Assembly: GCA_963696405.1 (NCBI GenBank)
Contig: CAVOJY010000006.1
Span: 372,001-436,000, forward strand
Source of the DNA: CAVOJY01 sp963696405
Lineage (GTDB): Bacteria; Chloroflexota; Limnocylindria; Limnocylindrales; CSP1-4
Direction: 5' to 3'
Length of the DNA stretch: 64,000 nt
The stretch's first letter is position 1. Every line of letters begins with the position of its first letter. Both the position numbers and the translations under genes were made by a program. Positions 1 through 10,732 of this stretch are shown here, in pieces. The notes under the pieces were generated by a model. That model was not told the origin of the DNA. It was given only the letters and a program-made list of their open reading frames with translations, and made no database searches.

Positions 1-98
1 CAATGCTAAGGTTCCGCGAATGAAGCGGTCGCCCGGCGCCTTGCTCCGGTCTGTCTGGGCCGCGAGCGTCCCAGCGCGCCCGACCTGAGGATGCGTCG

Positions 99-1860
99 GT
101 GACGACTGAGCAACCGCCGACCGAGCAGCCGCCGACCGAGCAGCCGCCGCTTCGGGAGCGCATCCGGGGCGAGCTCCCGGTCCTCGTCGCCCGATACGTT
201 CCCATCACCGCCTGGCTGCCGTCCTACGCTCGCGAATGGCTGCGGCCAGACCTCATCGGCGGACTCACCTCGTGGGGCGTCATGGTCCCGGTGGCGATGG
301 CGTACGCGGGCCTTGCCGGGGTCCCGCCGGAGGTGGGGCTCGTCACCGCCTTCACGGCCCTTGCAGCCTACGCGGTCTTCGGGACGAGCCGCCATCTCAA
401 GGTGACCACCAGCTCGACCATGGCGATCATGTCCGCCTCCGTGGTCGGGGGGATGACGTCCGGGGATCCGGCCACGTACCTGGCGCTGACCGCGGCGCTG
501 GCGCTGATGGTCGGGGTCATCCTGATCGCCGGCGGGATCGCTCGGCTGGGCTTCATCTCCGACTTCCTGTCGAAACCGGTGGTCACGGGTTTCGTGTTCG
601 GGCTCGCCATCACGATCATCGTCGGCCAGCTCCCCAAGCTGTTCGGTGTACCCAGCACGAGCGGGAACATCTTTCAGCAGCTTGTCCAGCTGGCCGGCTA
701 CCTGCCCCCGGCCAACTGGTACACGCTCGCCGTAGGTGGTGGGGCGCTCCTTCTCATCCTGGTCCTGCGCAGGATCTCACGGCGGATCCCGGGGGCACTC
801 GTGGCCCTCGTCCTCGGGATTGCGGCGGCCTCGCTGCTCCCGTTGGCGGAGTATGGCGTCAGCCTCGTGGGCGAGGTCGGCACCGGGGTGCCCTTGCCGG
901 GGCTGCCGGGCATCTCGCTGTTCAGCATCCCGTTCCTCGCCGCGGGCGCAGCCGGGATCGTCTTCCTTGCGGTCGGCGAGTCGATCGGCGCGGGCCGGGC
1001 ATACGCCGAACGTCATCACTACGAGATCGACCCCGACCAGGAGCTCGTCGCCCTGGGAGCCGCCAACGTCGCGTCCGGGCTGTTCGGGGGCTTCACCGTG
1101 GACGCCAGCCTGTCGCAGACGGCGACCGGGGAGACTGCCGGCGCCCGGTCCCAGCTCTCTTCGATCGTCACGGCAGTCCTCATCTTCGCCACCGCCGTCT
1201 TTCTCGCGCCGTTGTTCAAGAACCTGCCGAACGCAGTCCTCGGCGCCATCGTCATCGCCGCCGTCCTGACCCTTATGGACGTCGGGGAGATGCGCCGCTA
1301 CTTGCGCTGGCGCCGCACCGATTTCGCGCTTGCCGTGGCGGCCCTCGTGGGCGTCATCACCACCACCGTCCTGATCGGCCTGGTGATCGCCGTGCTGCTG
1401 TCCGTTGTGCTCCTCCTCTACCGGGCGAGTCGTCCCTACGTCGCGGTGCTCGGCAAGCTCGGCGGGGTGCACGCGACCTACGCCGACGTGGGGCGGCATC
1501 CCAACGCGAAGCAGATCGTCGGGCTCCTCATCCTGAGGCTGGACGCGCCGCTCTACTTCTTCAACGCCAACGTCGCGCGCCGGCAGATCCTCGACCTGGT
1601 GGCCGCCGGCGATACGCAACCGCGCGCGATCGTCCTTGACATCGGCGCCAGCGCCGACTTCGACGTCACGACGGCCGACATGCTCCAGGCGCTCGTCAAG
1701 GAGCTGCGGTCCCGGTCGATCGACGTGCTGTTCGCCCAGGTGAAGGGCGCGCGTGCGCGACCGCATGCGCCGGACCGGGCTGATGGAGCTCGTCGGCGAG
1801 GACCGGATCTACCTCTCGATCGCGGCCGCGGTCGACGACTACAAGGGCTGGCCGGCCTGA
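99..1860 (+). CDS. SulP-family anion transporter with STAS domain (frameshifted)
   Basis: Inner-membrane transporter of the SulP family, which moves sulfate, bicarbonate or similar anions. About ten hydrophobic segments occupy residues 50-440, followed by a cytoplasmic STAS domain from about residue 460. The GTG start at 99 has a GAGG ribosome site 8 bases upstream. The frame is lost at residue 550: beyond it the reading frame gives non-homologous protein, while the +1 frame from about 1750 continues the STAS domain (VRDRMRRTGLMELVGEDRIY) to a TGA at 1860. One extra base in the GC repeat at 1747-1753 explains this. The substrate cannot be told from sequence. The N-terminus carries a threefold TEQPP repeat. 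Confidence 0.88.
105..149 (+). repeat. Three 15-bp tandem repeats in SulP N-terminus
   Basis: Three in-frame 15-bp units (ACC GAG CAG CCG CCG, the first slightly diverged) encode TEQPP three times just after the start codon. Copy number could vary by slippage without changing the frame. Confidence 0.8.
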
Positions 1861-1907
1861 TCCACAAGGGAACTGCGCGAAACGGTGGCCGCCGTGTACA
1901 CCGATGC

Positions 1908-3140
1908 TCAAGGCCGCCCGCTCGGGGCATGATCGGGCGGCCGGCGCGGCGAAGGCCTGCGGCGGCGCCCGGGCTGGGTGGGGGTCATGGCCTCGAATTC
2001 GAAGGCATCGAGCAGTTCAAGGAGTTCAGGAGCTTCCCAGGCCTGGTTCCGCTGGCGCCCCAGCCTGATCGGATGAAGGATGCCCGCGTCCTGGAGGCGC
2101 AGGACGGCAGCTCGTGCCTGCGGATACGAGACCTCGAGGAGGTCCACCGCCGTGTTGATGTCGAGGACGGGTCGCGCTGGCAGGCGCTCGATGAGCCGCT
2201 GCGCGGCGGACGTCCGTCGCGGGCGACCCGCGCGCTCGCGCCACTGGTCCGCCAAGCGCTGGAGCCGCCCACCAAGGTCTCGTGCCAGGACAGCTGCGTC
2301 CCGGAGGGCGGCGCCGAACATGCGACACCAGTCGTCGATCTGACCCTCTCGATACGCGGTCAGGCCGTCGACGTATCGATCGGCATTCGCCGCCAGGACA
2401 AGGCTGACCGGCGGCACATAGGTGGTCACGGCTCCCCGCCTCCGCAGGATCACGTGGATCAGGGCGCGCCCGACGCGGCCGTTGCCATCGGGGAACGGAT
2501 GGATGGTTTCGAATTGGGCGTGCGCCACCGCTGCCTGGGCGATGGCCGGAAGGTCCGTGCGGTTGGCGAATGAGCACAGGTCCGCCACGAGGTCTCCGAC
2601 ACGGTCTTCGGGCGGTGGGATGAACTCCGCCCGCCAAGGGCTATAGGGATTGCGCCCGATCCAGTTCTGTGATTCGCGCAGTCGGCCGCCGATCGCCTCA
2701 TCGGGCGTGCCGAGGAACAGGAGCCGGTGCAGCTCGAGGATGTGCGCGACCCTGAGGCGATCGTCTGCGGTACCGATCGCAATGGCGCGTTCCATGGCCG
2801 ATACATTGCCAGCCACGTAGCGCGCGACACGGTCCGCCGAGGCAGGATCGTGTGTCGCCCTCGATAGACGCCGGTGGGAAAGTGAGAGCCCTTCGATGAA
2901 GGACGAGGCGAGGCTCTCGGCGCGCAGGAGCTGGCGACTCAGCGTCTCGAGCCCCGCGTGACCGGGGCCGCCATCGAGCTCGGCAAGCGCGCGGACGGCG
3001 GCCGACATCGCTTCCACGGATGCTGCCGTGAATGACGGATCGAGTCGAGCGATGGAATTGGGAACGAACGCCTCGTACCAGAACACTCGCTGCTCCGGAC
3101 CGGCATTGCCTTCCCAAAGCCGTCGCACCGTCGCTGCCAA
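1908..3140 (-). CDS. Fic-family protein (predicted AMP transferase) with C-terminal winged helix
   Basis: Fic domain protein that would transfer AMP (or another nucleotide monophosphate) to a protein hydroxyl. The full catalytic motif HPFPDGNGRVGR spans residues 214-225. An N-terminal inhibitory motif of the S-x-x-x-E-G type (SSFIEG, residues 79-84) marks it as a class II, self-inhibited Fic protein. The C-terminal 100 residues resemble the winged-helix DNA-binding region common in stand-alone Fic proteins. The start is TTG at 3140; no better in-frame start was seen. The 410-residue length is usual for the family. It stands alone, and repeats in its upstream region may be its own operator. 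Target unknown. Confidence 0.9.
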   Translation of the reverse strand: MAATVRRLWEGNAGPEQRVFWYEAFVPNSIARLDPSFTAASVEAMSAAVRALAELDGGPGHAGLETLSRQLLRAESLASSFIEGLSLSHRRLSRATHDPASADRVARYVAGNVSAMERAIAIGTADDRLRVAHILELHRLLFLGTPDEAIGGRLRESQNWIGRNPYSPWRAEFIPPPEDRVGDLVADLCSFANRTDLPAIAQAAVAHAQFETIHPFPDGNGRVGRALIHVILRRRGAVTTYVPPVSLVLAANADRYVDGLTAYREGQIDDWCRMFGAALRDAAVLARDLGGRLQRLADQWRERAGRPRRTSAAQRLIERLPARPVLDINTAVDLLEVSYPQARAAVLRLQDAGILHPIRLGRQRNQAWEAPELLELLDAFEFEAMTPTQPGRRRRPSPRRPPDHAPSGRP

Positions 3141-3166
3141 CGGGCTATCCCTGCACTACGGCCGTT

Positions 3167-3219
3167 GTTGTGAAGGCTAACGGTATAACCCTTCATAACG
3201 GGCCCAGTTGTGAAGGCTA
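3167..3219. promoter_or_regulatory. Repeat cluster between fic and csp, possible operator
   Basis: The 13-mer GTTGTGAAGGCTA occurs at 3167-3179 and again at 3207-3219, exactly 40 bp apart. A diverged inverted copy (read on the minus strand as GTTATGAAGG) lies between them at about 3190-3199. The cluster starts 26 bp upstream of the Fic start codon. Fic proteins with winged-helix domains may bind their own promoter, so an operator is plausible but inferred. Confidence 0.5.
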
Positions 3220-3439
3220 CCGTGGTCGGGAGCGTCGCGCAAGACGCGGATGCCAGTCCGCGCCTGGCGCCACATCCTGTGCAACGAGCATCGCTGGTCG
3301 ACACATCGCTGGCCTACACGAGCCGATCGGGGTAGACTGCGTGCACTCCCGGTTGTCGGGAGGCGTTCGCTTGGTCAATGGTTCCTTCTCGAGCCGGCCG
3401 TGCGTCGCGTCAGATCGAGAAGAGAGAACCGAGGACCAC

Positions 3440-3643
3440 ATGGCTAGCGGAACCATCAAGAAGATCGTTTCCGATCGCGGATTCGGCTTCATCACCGGCG
3501 AGGATGGGAAGGACTACTTCTTCCATCGCGATTTACTCGACCGCACGCTCGACTTCGACCGCCTTGCCGGCAACGAGAAGGTCACCTTCGACGTCGAGGC
3601 CAACCCGCGCGGCCCGCGCGCCGTGCGCGTGAAGGCCGAGTAG
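3440..3643 (+). CDS. Cold-shock domain protein
   Basis: Single cold-shock (CSD) domain, 67 residues, an RNA/DNA chaperone that binds single-stranded nucleic acid. RNP1-like GFGFI and RNP2-like YFFHR are present, and the start MASGTIKKI is typical of the family. The ATG at 3440 has GAGGA just upstream. The long untranslated stretch before it (about 200 bp) fits the long leaders of CspA-type mRNAs, though no leader structure was verified. It ends in a strong hairpin terminator. A RhlE-type helicase, another cold-linked RNA remodeller, lies a few hundred bases away on the other strand. Confidence 0.95.
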   Translation: MASGTIKKIVSDRGFGFITGEDGKDYFFHRDLLDRTLDFDRLAGNEKVTFDVEANPRGPRAVRVKAE

Positions 3644-3692
3644 CCTCCAACCTGCCGGGCACCTGGCCCGGCAACCCACAACGGAATGGCGG

Positions 3693-3726
3693 GAAACGCC
3701 CGGTCCGCCCAAGGACCGGGCGTTTC
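3693..3726 (+). terminator. Hairpin terminator after csp
   Basis: Perfect 14-bp stem: GAAACGCCCGGTCC at 3693-3706 pairs with 3713-3726, with a 6-base loop. No long T-run follows, as is common in GC-rich genomes. It sits 50 bp after the csp stop codon. Confidence 0.75.
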
Positions 3727-3858
3727 ACTGTGTCTGCCGCCGCAGCGCCGGCACCGGACGGAGCCGGTCGACCGGTTCGTGGACCGCATCCGGGGGGCCG
3801 TTGACCCCACGACCAGGCGGACGGCGCGGTCTCCAGTCCGCCATGCGGCGGAGAGGCC

Positions 3859-4077
3859 ATGATCACGGCGGTCGATTTCGAACGTGCTGCTGGATGTCTT
3901 CAGCGCCGATCCGGTGTTCGGTCGCGCGTCGCACGAGGAGCTTCGGCGGCCGCCAGGGGGTCATGGCCGACTTCCTCGTCGGCGCTCATGCCCGGGCCCA
4001 GGCCGACCGGCTTCTCTCCCGGGACCGCGGGTTCTACCGGGCCGAGTTCGCCGACCTGGACATCCTCGATCCCTCGG

Positions 4078-4091
<14 letters not shown>
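3859..4091 (+). pseudogene. Remnant of a VapC-type PIN-domain toxin
   Basis: Broken PIN-domain ribonuclease gene. An ATG at 3859 with GGAGAGG upstream begins MITAVD; dropping one T from the run at 3875-3877 continues it as SNVLLDVFSADPVFG, the usual PIN N-terminus with its first catalytic Asp. The middle of the domain is missing. From about 3963 another frame encodes the typical PIN C-terminus (ADRLLSRDRGFY, then LDILDPS). So it combines a one-base insertion with an internal deletion. The frame that ends in a TGA overlapping this ATG could be the tail of a lost antitoxin gene, which is speculative. Confidence 0.7.
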
Positions 4092-5481
<1,390 letters not shown>

Positions 5482-5826
5482 GGAGAGAACGCTCCTGGCG
5501 AGGCCCTCCCGCACATGCGGGGCCCGGTCAGGGCGCGAAATGGATCGGGAACGGTCGGCTTGGAAAACCGGGGCGCAGACCGGAGCGCCCATCGAACACG
5601 AGGGCAGAAGCATAACCGGTATCAGCGGATCACGCTTGCCGGCGGCAGGAGCGCGCCGATCGCGGCGTCCGCGGCGGGCAGAACGGGCCCGGACGCGGGT
5701 CCGGCCGAAGGCGACGCACGCGGGTACCCTTGATGTCGGGCTCGCAGGGGCGCATGCTGAGGTGCGGCGGGAGCCGCCCGGCCCGACGGAGCAGGGTCTG
5801 ACGGCGGGCGGTGCGCGGAGGACGAC
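5482..5826. other. Intergenic region, divergent promoters expected
   Basis: A gap of 345 bp between the helicase (leftward) and the secreted protein (rightward). It must hold both promoters. No convincing sigma-70 pair, RNA gene or short ORF was recognised. Confidence 0.5.
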
Positions 5827-7401
5827 GTGCGGGTTGGCGCCGGGCGCCGGCGATTGCCACTCATCGCGCTGCCACTGGCGGCGGTCATCGCCCTGTCGAT
5901 TGCGCCGGGGGCCGCGGCCGCCCCGACGCCCCGCTTCGCCCGGTCGCTCGACCTCGTCGCCTACCAGGCGAAGAACAAGGGCGCCTGGTACAGCGTCCCC
6001 CTGGCGAAGCTCTCACGGACGACCCGTCGTGCGGAAGCCACCTTCGCCATCTCGGGCTCACGCATCGCCAACCGCCGGAACGGTCGCATCTCGCCCACCC
6101 TCGTGGCGAGCTACGCCTTCCTCCAGTTCGGTGAGGTTTCTGCTCCCGCGTACCAGGAGCACGCCCACACCGGCGGCGCCCTCTTCATCCGCTCCGCCCT
6201 CATGTCCTTCGTGGACTACCCCGGCAACCGGGTCCTGGGCTGGGATCGCAAGGCCATCTCCATCCCGGCTGACGTCCGCGGGCTGATCGAGGCCGCCAAC
6301 AAGCGTGGGACGCCGGTCTTCCTCGAGCTGAACTACTCCGACTACGTCCCGGGCCCGGTCGGGACGGGCACGGACGCGCTGGTGCGATCGGACAACGTGG
6401 AGGCCACCATCGCCTACCTCCGGGGCCTGGACGAAGCGGGGCTCCATGTCACCGGTGTCACCTTCGGCGACGAGTGGGACGACGACGCAGGGTTCGGGGA
6501 CCTGAAGCCGACCACTGGGAACTCGGACCTCGTCGGTCGCTTCATCAGGTACGCGACGGCGCTGAAGGAGGCGATCCCTTCGCTCAAGGTGTACGCCTTC
6601 GATTCGGAGCTGGGCTCCGCCGAGGGTGTGATGGACCAGTACTGGACCCCGCTCGCCCGGATCCGCAAGGCCGAGATCACGGCCGGGCGCAACCTCCTCG
6701 ACGGGTTCGTCTTCCGCGAGAGCTACGTCTACATCGACCACTGGGGCAAGCGGCTTTCCTCCCAGCGAATGCTCGACGACACGGAGTCGCTCCACCGATC
6801 GACCCCCGTCTACCGCTACGACACGCTGGGGTTCACCCACGGCGATGCGGACCGCGACTCGCTGCACACGCTCATCAGCAAGGTCCGGCAGATCTTCGGG
6901 CGGACGATCGACATCGGCATCACCGAGTACCTGCCCGCGGGCCCCTACAACATCAGCGAGAGCGACACCTCGCGGTACCCCGACATCGATTTCATCATCC
7001 ACTGGGCCGACGTGGTCGGCATCTACGCCGAGCTCGGCCTGGACATCGTGTCGAGCTGGATGATGGCCGACTCCACACAGCAGGCCGAGGCGTACGTCGA
7101 CCGGCAAGGCCACCGAGGGGTCAACTACCCGGTCCGCGAGCAGGTGGCAGGCTCATTCAAGGGAACGATCCTCAAGGTCACCCGGTCCGCTGCCTACGAG
7201 AAGCTCAGGGTCAAGGTCTTCGCGGCGAAGAGCGGGAACCGCTGGTTCATCATGGTCCTGAACAAGGATGTCGCGCGCGAGCACACCGTCCGGCTCACCC
7301 TCAAGGGGCAGCTGGATCTCACAGTCCGCCTCCCGCGCCGCAGCTACACGTCCCTCATCCTGGATGCGAACGGGTTGGTCGTCTCCGGCATCGGGAGCTG
7401 A
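5827..7401 (+). CDS. Secreted glycoside-hydrolase-like protein (TIM-barrel type)
   Basis: A 524-residue exported protein. The first 30 residues form a classical signal peptide (basic start, hydrophobic core, AAAA cleavage region). The rest reads like a TIM-barrel glycosidase of the clan GH-A kind: GVTFGDEW (about residue 215) could supply the acid/base Glu and DIGITEYLPAG (about 365) the nucleophile Glu. A C-terminal beta-rich part of about 80 residues resembles the Greek-key domains that follow such barrels. I cannot assign a GH family, so substrate and activity are open. The start is GTG at 5827. The gene stands alone and is followed by several hairpins. Confidence 0.6.
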   Translation: MRVGAGRRRLPLIALPLAAVIALSIAPGAAAAPTPRFARSLDLVAYQAKNKGAWYSVPLAKLSRTTRRAEATFAISGSRIANRRNGRISPTLVASYAFLQFGEVSAPAYQEHAHTGGALFIRSALMSFVDYPGNRVLGWDRKAISIPADVRGLIEAANKRGTPVFLELNYSDYVPGPVGTGTDALVRSDNVEATIAYLRGLDEAGLHVTGVTFGDEWDDDAGFGDLKPTTGNSDLVGRFIRYATALKEAIPSLKVYAFDSELGSAEGVMDQYWTPLARIRKAEITAGRNLLDGFVFRESYVYIDHWGKRLSSQRMLDDTESLHRSTPVYRYDTLGFTHGDADRDSLHTLISKVRQIFGRTIDIGITEYLPAGPYNISESDTSRYPDIDFIIHWADVVGIYAELGLDIVSSWMMADSTQQAEAYVDRQGHRGVNYPVREQVAGSFKGTILKVTRSAAYEKLRVKVFAAKSGNRWFIMVLNKDVAREHTVRLTLKGQLDLTVRLPRRSYTSLILDANGLVVSGIGS

Positions 7402-7508
7402 TCCGGACCTCGGAGCCCGGCGGCCATGCAACTGCCAGGCCGGCGCCTGTCGGAGTGGCAGCGGGACGTCCTCACATGTGGTACTTCCACGAGCTTCCCG
7501 GTCAGGAA

Positions 7509-7543
7509 ACAGTACCGCCGTCCGTGACGGACGGTGGTACTGT
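7509..7543. terminator. Long inverted repeat after the glycosidase-like gene
   Basis: A 16-bp stem with one G-T position (ACAGTACCGCCGTCCG at 7509-7524 against 7528-7543) and a 3-base loop. A second hairpin of GGCCGGCC arms follows at about 7552-7573. They could be a terminator for the upstream gene or an operator for the next; the tight loop and near-perfect symmetry also fit a protein-binding palindrome. Confidence 0.5.
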
Positions 7544-7592
7544 GCGATGAGGCCGGCCGTCGCGAAGGCCGGCCATGAGGCAAGGGAGACGG

Positions 7593-7961
7593 GTGGATAT
7601 CTCGCAGGTCAAGGCTGCCCTCGGGCCGCTGGCAGACAAGGTCGACCTCGACGCCATCGGGAAGATGCTGGGTGACCCGGGAAGCATGAACCTGGACGGT
7701 CTGAGACGCGCCTTCGGCGAACTCGCCGACAAGCTCGACCTGGGCAAGGTGATGGACGCCTTGAAGAGCGGCAACCTGGAAGCTTTGACGAGCAGCTTCT
7801 CCGGCCTCACCGGGGCGGTCTCCGGGGCCGCGGGTGCAGCGGCCGGCGCTGTCACGGGTGCTGCCGGTGCCGCGGCAGGTGCCGCGAGTGGCGCTGCAGG
7901 CTCCGCGACGGACGCCGCCGGTGGCCTGACCGACAAGGTCAAGGGAATCTTCGGCCGCTGA
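7593..7961 (+). CDS. Small Ala/Gly-rich helical protein
   Basis: A 122-residue protein of unknown function. The first 70 residues look like amphipathic helices (repeated ADK-x-DL pattern). Residues 75-115 are a low-complexity Ala/Gly/Thr run resembling a transmembrane or glycine-zipper-like helix, and the end is basic. I chose the GTG at 7593, because AAGGGAG lies 4 bases upstream; an ATG at 7575 is also in frame. It lies 31 bp before the YpfJ-type peptidase and is probably co-transcribed. I do not recognise a family. Confidence 0.65.
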   Translation: MDISQVKAALGPLADKVDLDAIGKMLGDPGSMNLDGLRRAFGELADKLDLGKVMDALKSGNLEALTSSFSGLTGAVSGAAGAAAGAVTGAAGAAAGAASGAAGSATDAAGGLTDKVKGIFGR

Positions 7962-7992
7962 CGGCGCCGTCCGCCCCGGGGCGGGGAGACCG

Positions 7993-8883
7993 ATGACGTT
8001 CAAGGACGACGTCAAGCTCGACACATCCCAGGTCGAGGACGTCCGCGGGCGGAGTATCGGCAGGCGCGGCATGGCCGTCGGGGGCGTGGGTGGCGTGGGC
8101 GGCATCCTCATCCTCGTCGTCGCGCTCTTTCTGGGCGGCGGGAGTGGAGGCAGCGGCCTCGGATCACTCCTCGACCAGGCGGTGGGTGCCGGCACGGAGG
8201 CCGGGCCGGTCAGCACGGCCCTGGCCACCGAGTGCCGGACCGGCGCCGACGCCAATACGCGGGAAGACTGCCGCGTCGTCGGGTACGTGGACAGCATCCA
8301 GGCCTACTGGACTGCCGCGTTCGCGCAGTCGAGCGAGCAGTACGAGCCGTCGAAGACGCGCTTCTTCTCCGGCGCGGTGCAGACAGGTTGCGGCGGTGCG
8401 ACGAGCGCAGTCGGGCCGTTCTACTGCCCGGCCGACAAGTACGTCTACATCGACCTCGGGTTCTTCGACGAGCTGAAGACGAAGTTCGGCGCGCAGGGCG
8501 GCCCGTTTGCCCAGGCGTACGTGATCGCCCACGAGTACGGCCATCATGTCCAGGACCTGCTCGGGCTGCTCGAGACAGGGCCCGGCCAGACGGGGGCGAC
8601 CGGCCAGTCGGTTCGGAACGAGCTGCAGGCGGACTGCTTCGCGGGGGTCTGGGCGGCCAACGCAGTAGAGACAGGCTACCTCGTGCCGCTCACCGAGGCC
8701 GAGATCTCCGACGCGCTCAACGCCGCCGCCGCCGTCGGCGACGACCGGATCCAGGCCGAGTTCCAGGGCCGCGTCAGCCCGGAGTCGTGGACGCACGGGT
8801 CGTCGGCCCAGCGCCAGAAGTGGTTCACCATCGGCTACCGGTCCGGCGATCCGGCGAGCTGCGACACCTCCGGCGGCCTATAG
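7993..8883 (+). CDS. Neutral zinc metallopeptidase, YpfJ family
   Basis: Membrane-anchored predicted zinc peptidase of 296 residues. An N-terminal cytoplasmic stretch is followed by one Gly-rich transmembrane segment (about residues 30-52), then an extracytoplasmic catalytic part. HEYGHH (about residue 180) is the HExxH zinc motif, with a further ELQADCFAG motif typical of this family supplying the third ligand region. The length matches the family. Substrates are not known for YpfJ proteins. It is preceded at close range by the small Ala-rich gene. Confidence 0.88.
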   Translation: MTFKDDVKLDTSQVEDVRGRSIGRRGMAVGGVGGVGGILILVVALFLGGGSGGSGLGSLLDQAVGAGTEAGPVSTALATECRTGADANTREDCRVVGYVDSIQAYWTAAFAQSSEQYEPSKTRFFSGAVQTGCGGATSAVGPFYCPADKYVYIDLGFFDELKTKFGAQGGPFAQAYVIAHEYGHHVQDLLGLLETGPGQTGATGQSVRNELQADCFAGVWAANAVETGYLVPLTEAEISDALNAAAAVGDDRIQAEFQGRVSPESWTHGSSAQRQKWFTIGYRSGDPASCDTSGGL

Positions 8884-8905
8884 GGGACGTCGCCTGCAGG
8901 CGACC

Positions 8906-9658
8906 TCAGGAGAAATACGCGCCGCCGTTCACGTCGATCACCTCGCCGGTGATGAACCCGGCCAGGTCGGACGCGAGGAAGAGCACCATCGCCGCCACAT
9001 CGTTGGGGAGCCCCGGGCGCTTCACGAGCGTGGCATCGACATACGCCTGCTGATCGCGCGGCGCGGTGAAGGTGTCGTGGAACGGCGTCTGCAGGATGAG
9101 GCCCGGCGCCACCGCGTTCGCCGTGATGCCGGGCGCGAGTTCCTTTGCCAGGGACCGCGTCAGCCCGAGCATGCCGGCCTTCGCGGCTGCGTACGCCATG
9201 GTGCCCGGTCCTCCGCCGTGGCGGGCCGCCAGTGAGCTGATGAGGACGATCCGGCCCCAGGCCGGGTCCATGTGGGGAGCCACCGCCCGGGCGCAGTACA
9301 TGGCGCTCGTGAGGTTCACGTCGAGAACGTACTTCCAGTGCTCGTCGGTCATGGCGGCCAGGCCCACGCGACCGACCAGGCCGCCCGCGTTGGCCACCAG
9401 GATGTCAATGTGCCCAAACGCGGCCGCAACGGTCTCGACGGCACGGTTCACCCCGCCGCTGTCCGTGACGTCCACCTGGAGCGCCATCGCCTTCCGGCCA
9501 AGACCCTCGATCTCCTCCACCGTGTCCGCGCCGGCATGCTTCATGTAGGTGATGGCCACGTCCGCCCCGTTCTCGGCCAGGGCAGTCGCCACGGCGCGCC
9601 CGATCCCGATGTTCCCGCCCGTGACGAGCGCGGTCCTGCCGGTCAGATCCATTCGCAT
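8906..9658 (-). CDS. SDR-family oxidoreductase (3-oxoacyl-ACP reductase type)
   Basis: NAD(P)-dependent short-chain dehydrogenase, 250 residues. It carries the cofactor motif TGGNIGIG (about 13-20), NAG (about 90), the catalytic Ser in LISSLAA and YAAAKAG for Tyr-Lys, and ends with the FabG-like IDVNGGAY. The family reduces or oxidises many small alcohols and ketones, so the substrate is open. It reads in the same direction as the pirin gene upstream (22 bp gap) and is likely in one transcript with it. Confidence 0.9.
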   Translation of the reverse strand: MRMDLTGRTALVTGGNIGIGRAVATALAENGADVAITYMKHAGADTVEEIEGLGRKAMALQVDVTDSGGVNRAVETVAAAFGHIDILVANAGGLVGRVGLAAMTDEHWKYVLDVNLTSAMYCARAVAPHMDPAWGRIVLISSLAARHGGGPGTMAYAAAKAGMLGLTRSLAKELAPGITANAVAPGLILQTPFHDTFTAPRDQQAYVDATLVKRPGLPNDVAAMVLFLASDLAGFITGEVIDVNGGAYFS

Positions 9659-9679
9659 GTCGAGCCCGCTCCTCTTCGT

Positions 9680-10636
9680 CTACGCTCGTGGCCGGAGGCG
9701 TCCGGGCGGGAGCGGCGGCGCCTCCATCCGGGGACCGTCGAACCCGCGAACCTCACCGAAACGCCGGCCGGCCTCCCAGTCGGACCGAGCCTCCTCGATT
9801 TCCTCGGCCGAGTGACCCACGAAGTTCCACCACATGAAGATGGGCTCATCGAGGGGCTCTCCACCCAGCAGCAGGATGCGGGCCGGGCCGGCGGCCCGCA
9901 CGGCAATCTCCCGACGGCCCGTCCCCAGGTAGAGGAGGCTGGCCGGCCGTACGGCAATGCCGTCGATGCTGGCCTCGCCCGCCAGTACCACCGCGCCGTA
10001 CTCGAAGTCCGTCCGCAGCGGCAGGTCGCCCGCGGCAGCTGATCGGATCTCGACCTCGGCTCCAAAGAGCGCGGACCAGGCGCGGGCCGGAGAACGGGCG
10101 CCGAGCATTTCCCCGACGAGCACGGTCACCCGCATGCCGCCAGTCTCGGCGACGGGGAGGTTGGCCACATGCTCGAACCCGGGGTCAGTCCGGCTGGATC
10201 GGGCGGGGAGGGCGGCCCAGAGCTGGACCCCATGGAGGGCGGACGGATGATCCGGCGGCGATTCCTCGGAGTGGGCGATGCCGCGTCCGGCGGTCATGAG
10301 GTTGAGCTGCCCCGGCCGAATCGACTGCTGGTTGCCGAGGCTGTCGCGGTGCAGCACCTCGCCCTCGATGAGCCAGGTGACCGTCTGCAGGCCGATGTGC
10401 GGGTGCGGTGGCACCCGCATGCCCGGACGCCCCGCGATGTCGTGTGGCCCAAAATGGTCCACGAAGCACCATGCGCCGACCGTCGCGCGCAGGGCCGTCG
10501 GGAGGAGCCTGAGGACCCGGGTACCCTCGCCCAGGTCGACCTCGCGCCCGGCCAGCAGTTCCCGCACCGGGTGCGTCTCGGAGGGCCGGCACTCCTCGGA
10601 GAGGGTGGGCGCCGATTCTCGCTCCAGGTTGCTCAT
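9680..10636 (-). CDS. Pirin-family bicupin
   Basis: A pirin-like bicupin of 318 residues. The N-terminal cupin carries the iron-binding signature PPHPHIGLQTVTW with a following HRDSLGNQQ and HSEE, so metal ligands appear intact. Pirins act as quercetin dioxygenases or redox-sensing cofactors; the role here is unknown. The ATG at 10636 (MSNLERE) was chosen over an upstream start, because the extra 14 residues are not family-like. It probably forms a two-gene unit with the SDR downstream. A second, different pirin lies at 42510-43409. Confidence 0.9.
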   Translation of the reverse strand: MSNLERESAPTLSEECRPSETHPVRELLAGREVDLGEGTRVLRLLPTALRATVGAWCFVDHFGPHDIAGRPGMRVPPHPHIGLQTVTWLIEGEVLHRDSLGNQQSIRPGQLNLMTAGRGIAHSEESPPDHPSALHGVQLWAALPARSSRTDPGFEHVANLPVAETGGMRVTVLVGEMLGARSPARAWSALFGAEVEIRSAAAGDLPLRTDFEYGAVVLAGEASIDGIAVRPASLLYLGTGRREIAVRAAGPARILLLGGEPLDEPIFMWWNFVGHSAEEIEEARSDWEAGRRFGEVRGFDGPRMEAPPLPPGRLRPRA

Positions 10637-10732
10637 CGCCCCACTGTACGCCATCCGGGGACCCGGTTCCGCGATCACCGATCCCCGTGCTGACGCTCCG
10701 GCCTTCCCAGGAATACGTAGTCATTCGTACCG

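Noticed and set aside
1861..2573. Continuation of the SulP reading frame to 2573
   Set aside because: It lies past the frameshift, is antisense to the Fic gene and has no family-like sequence.
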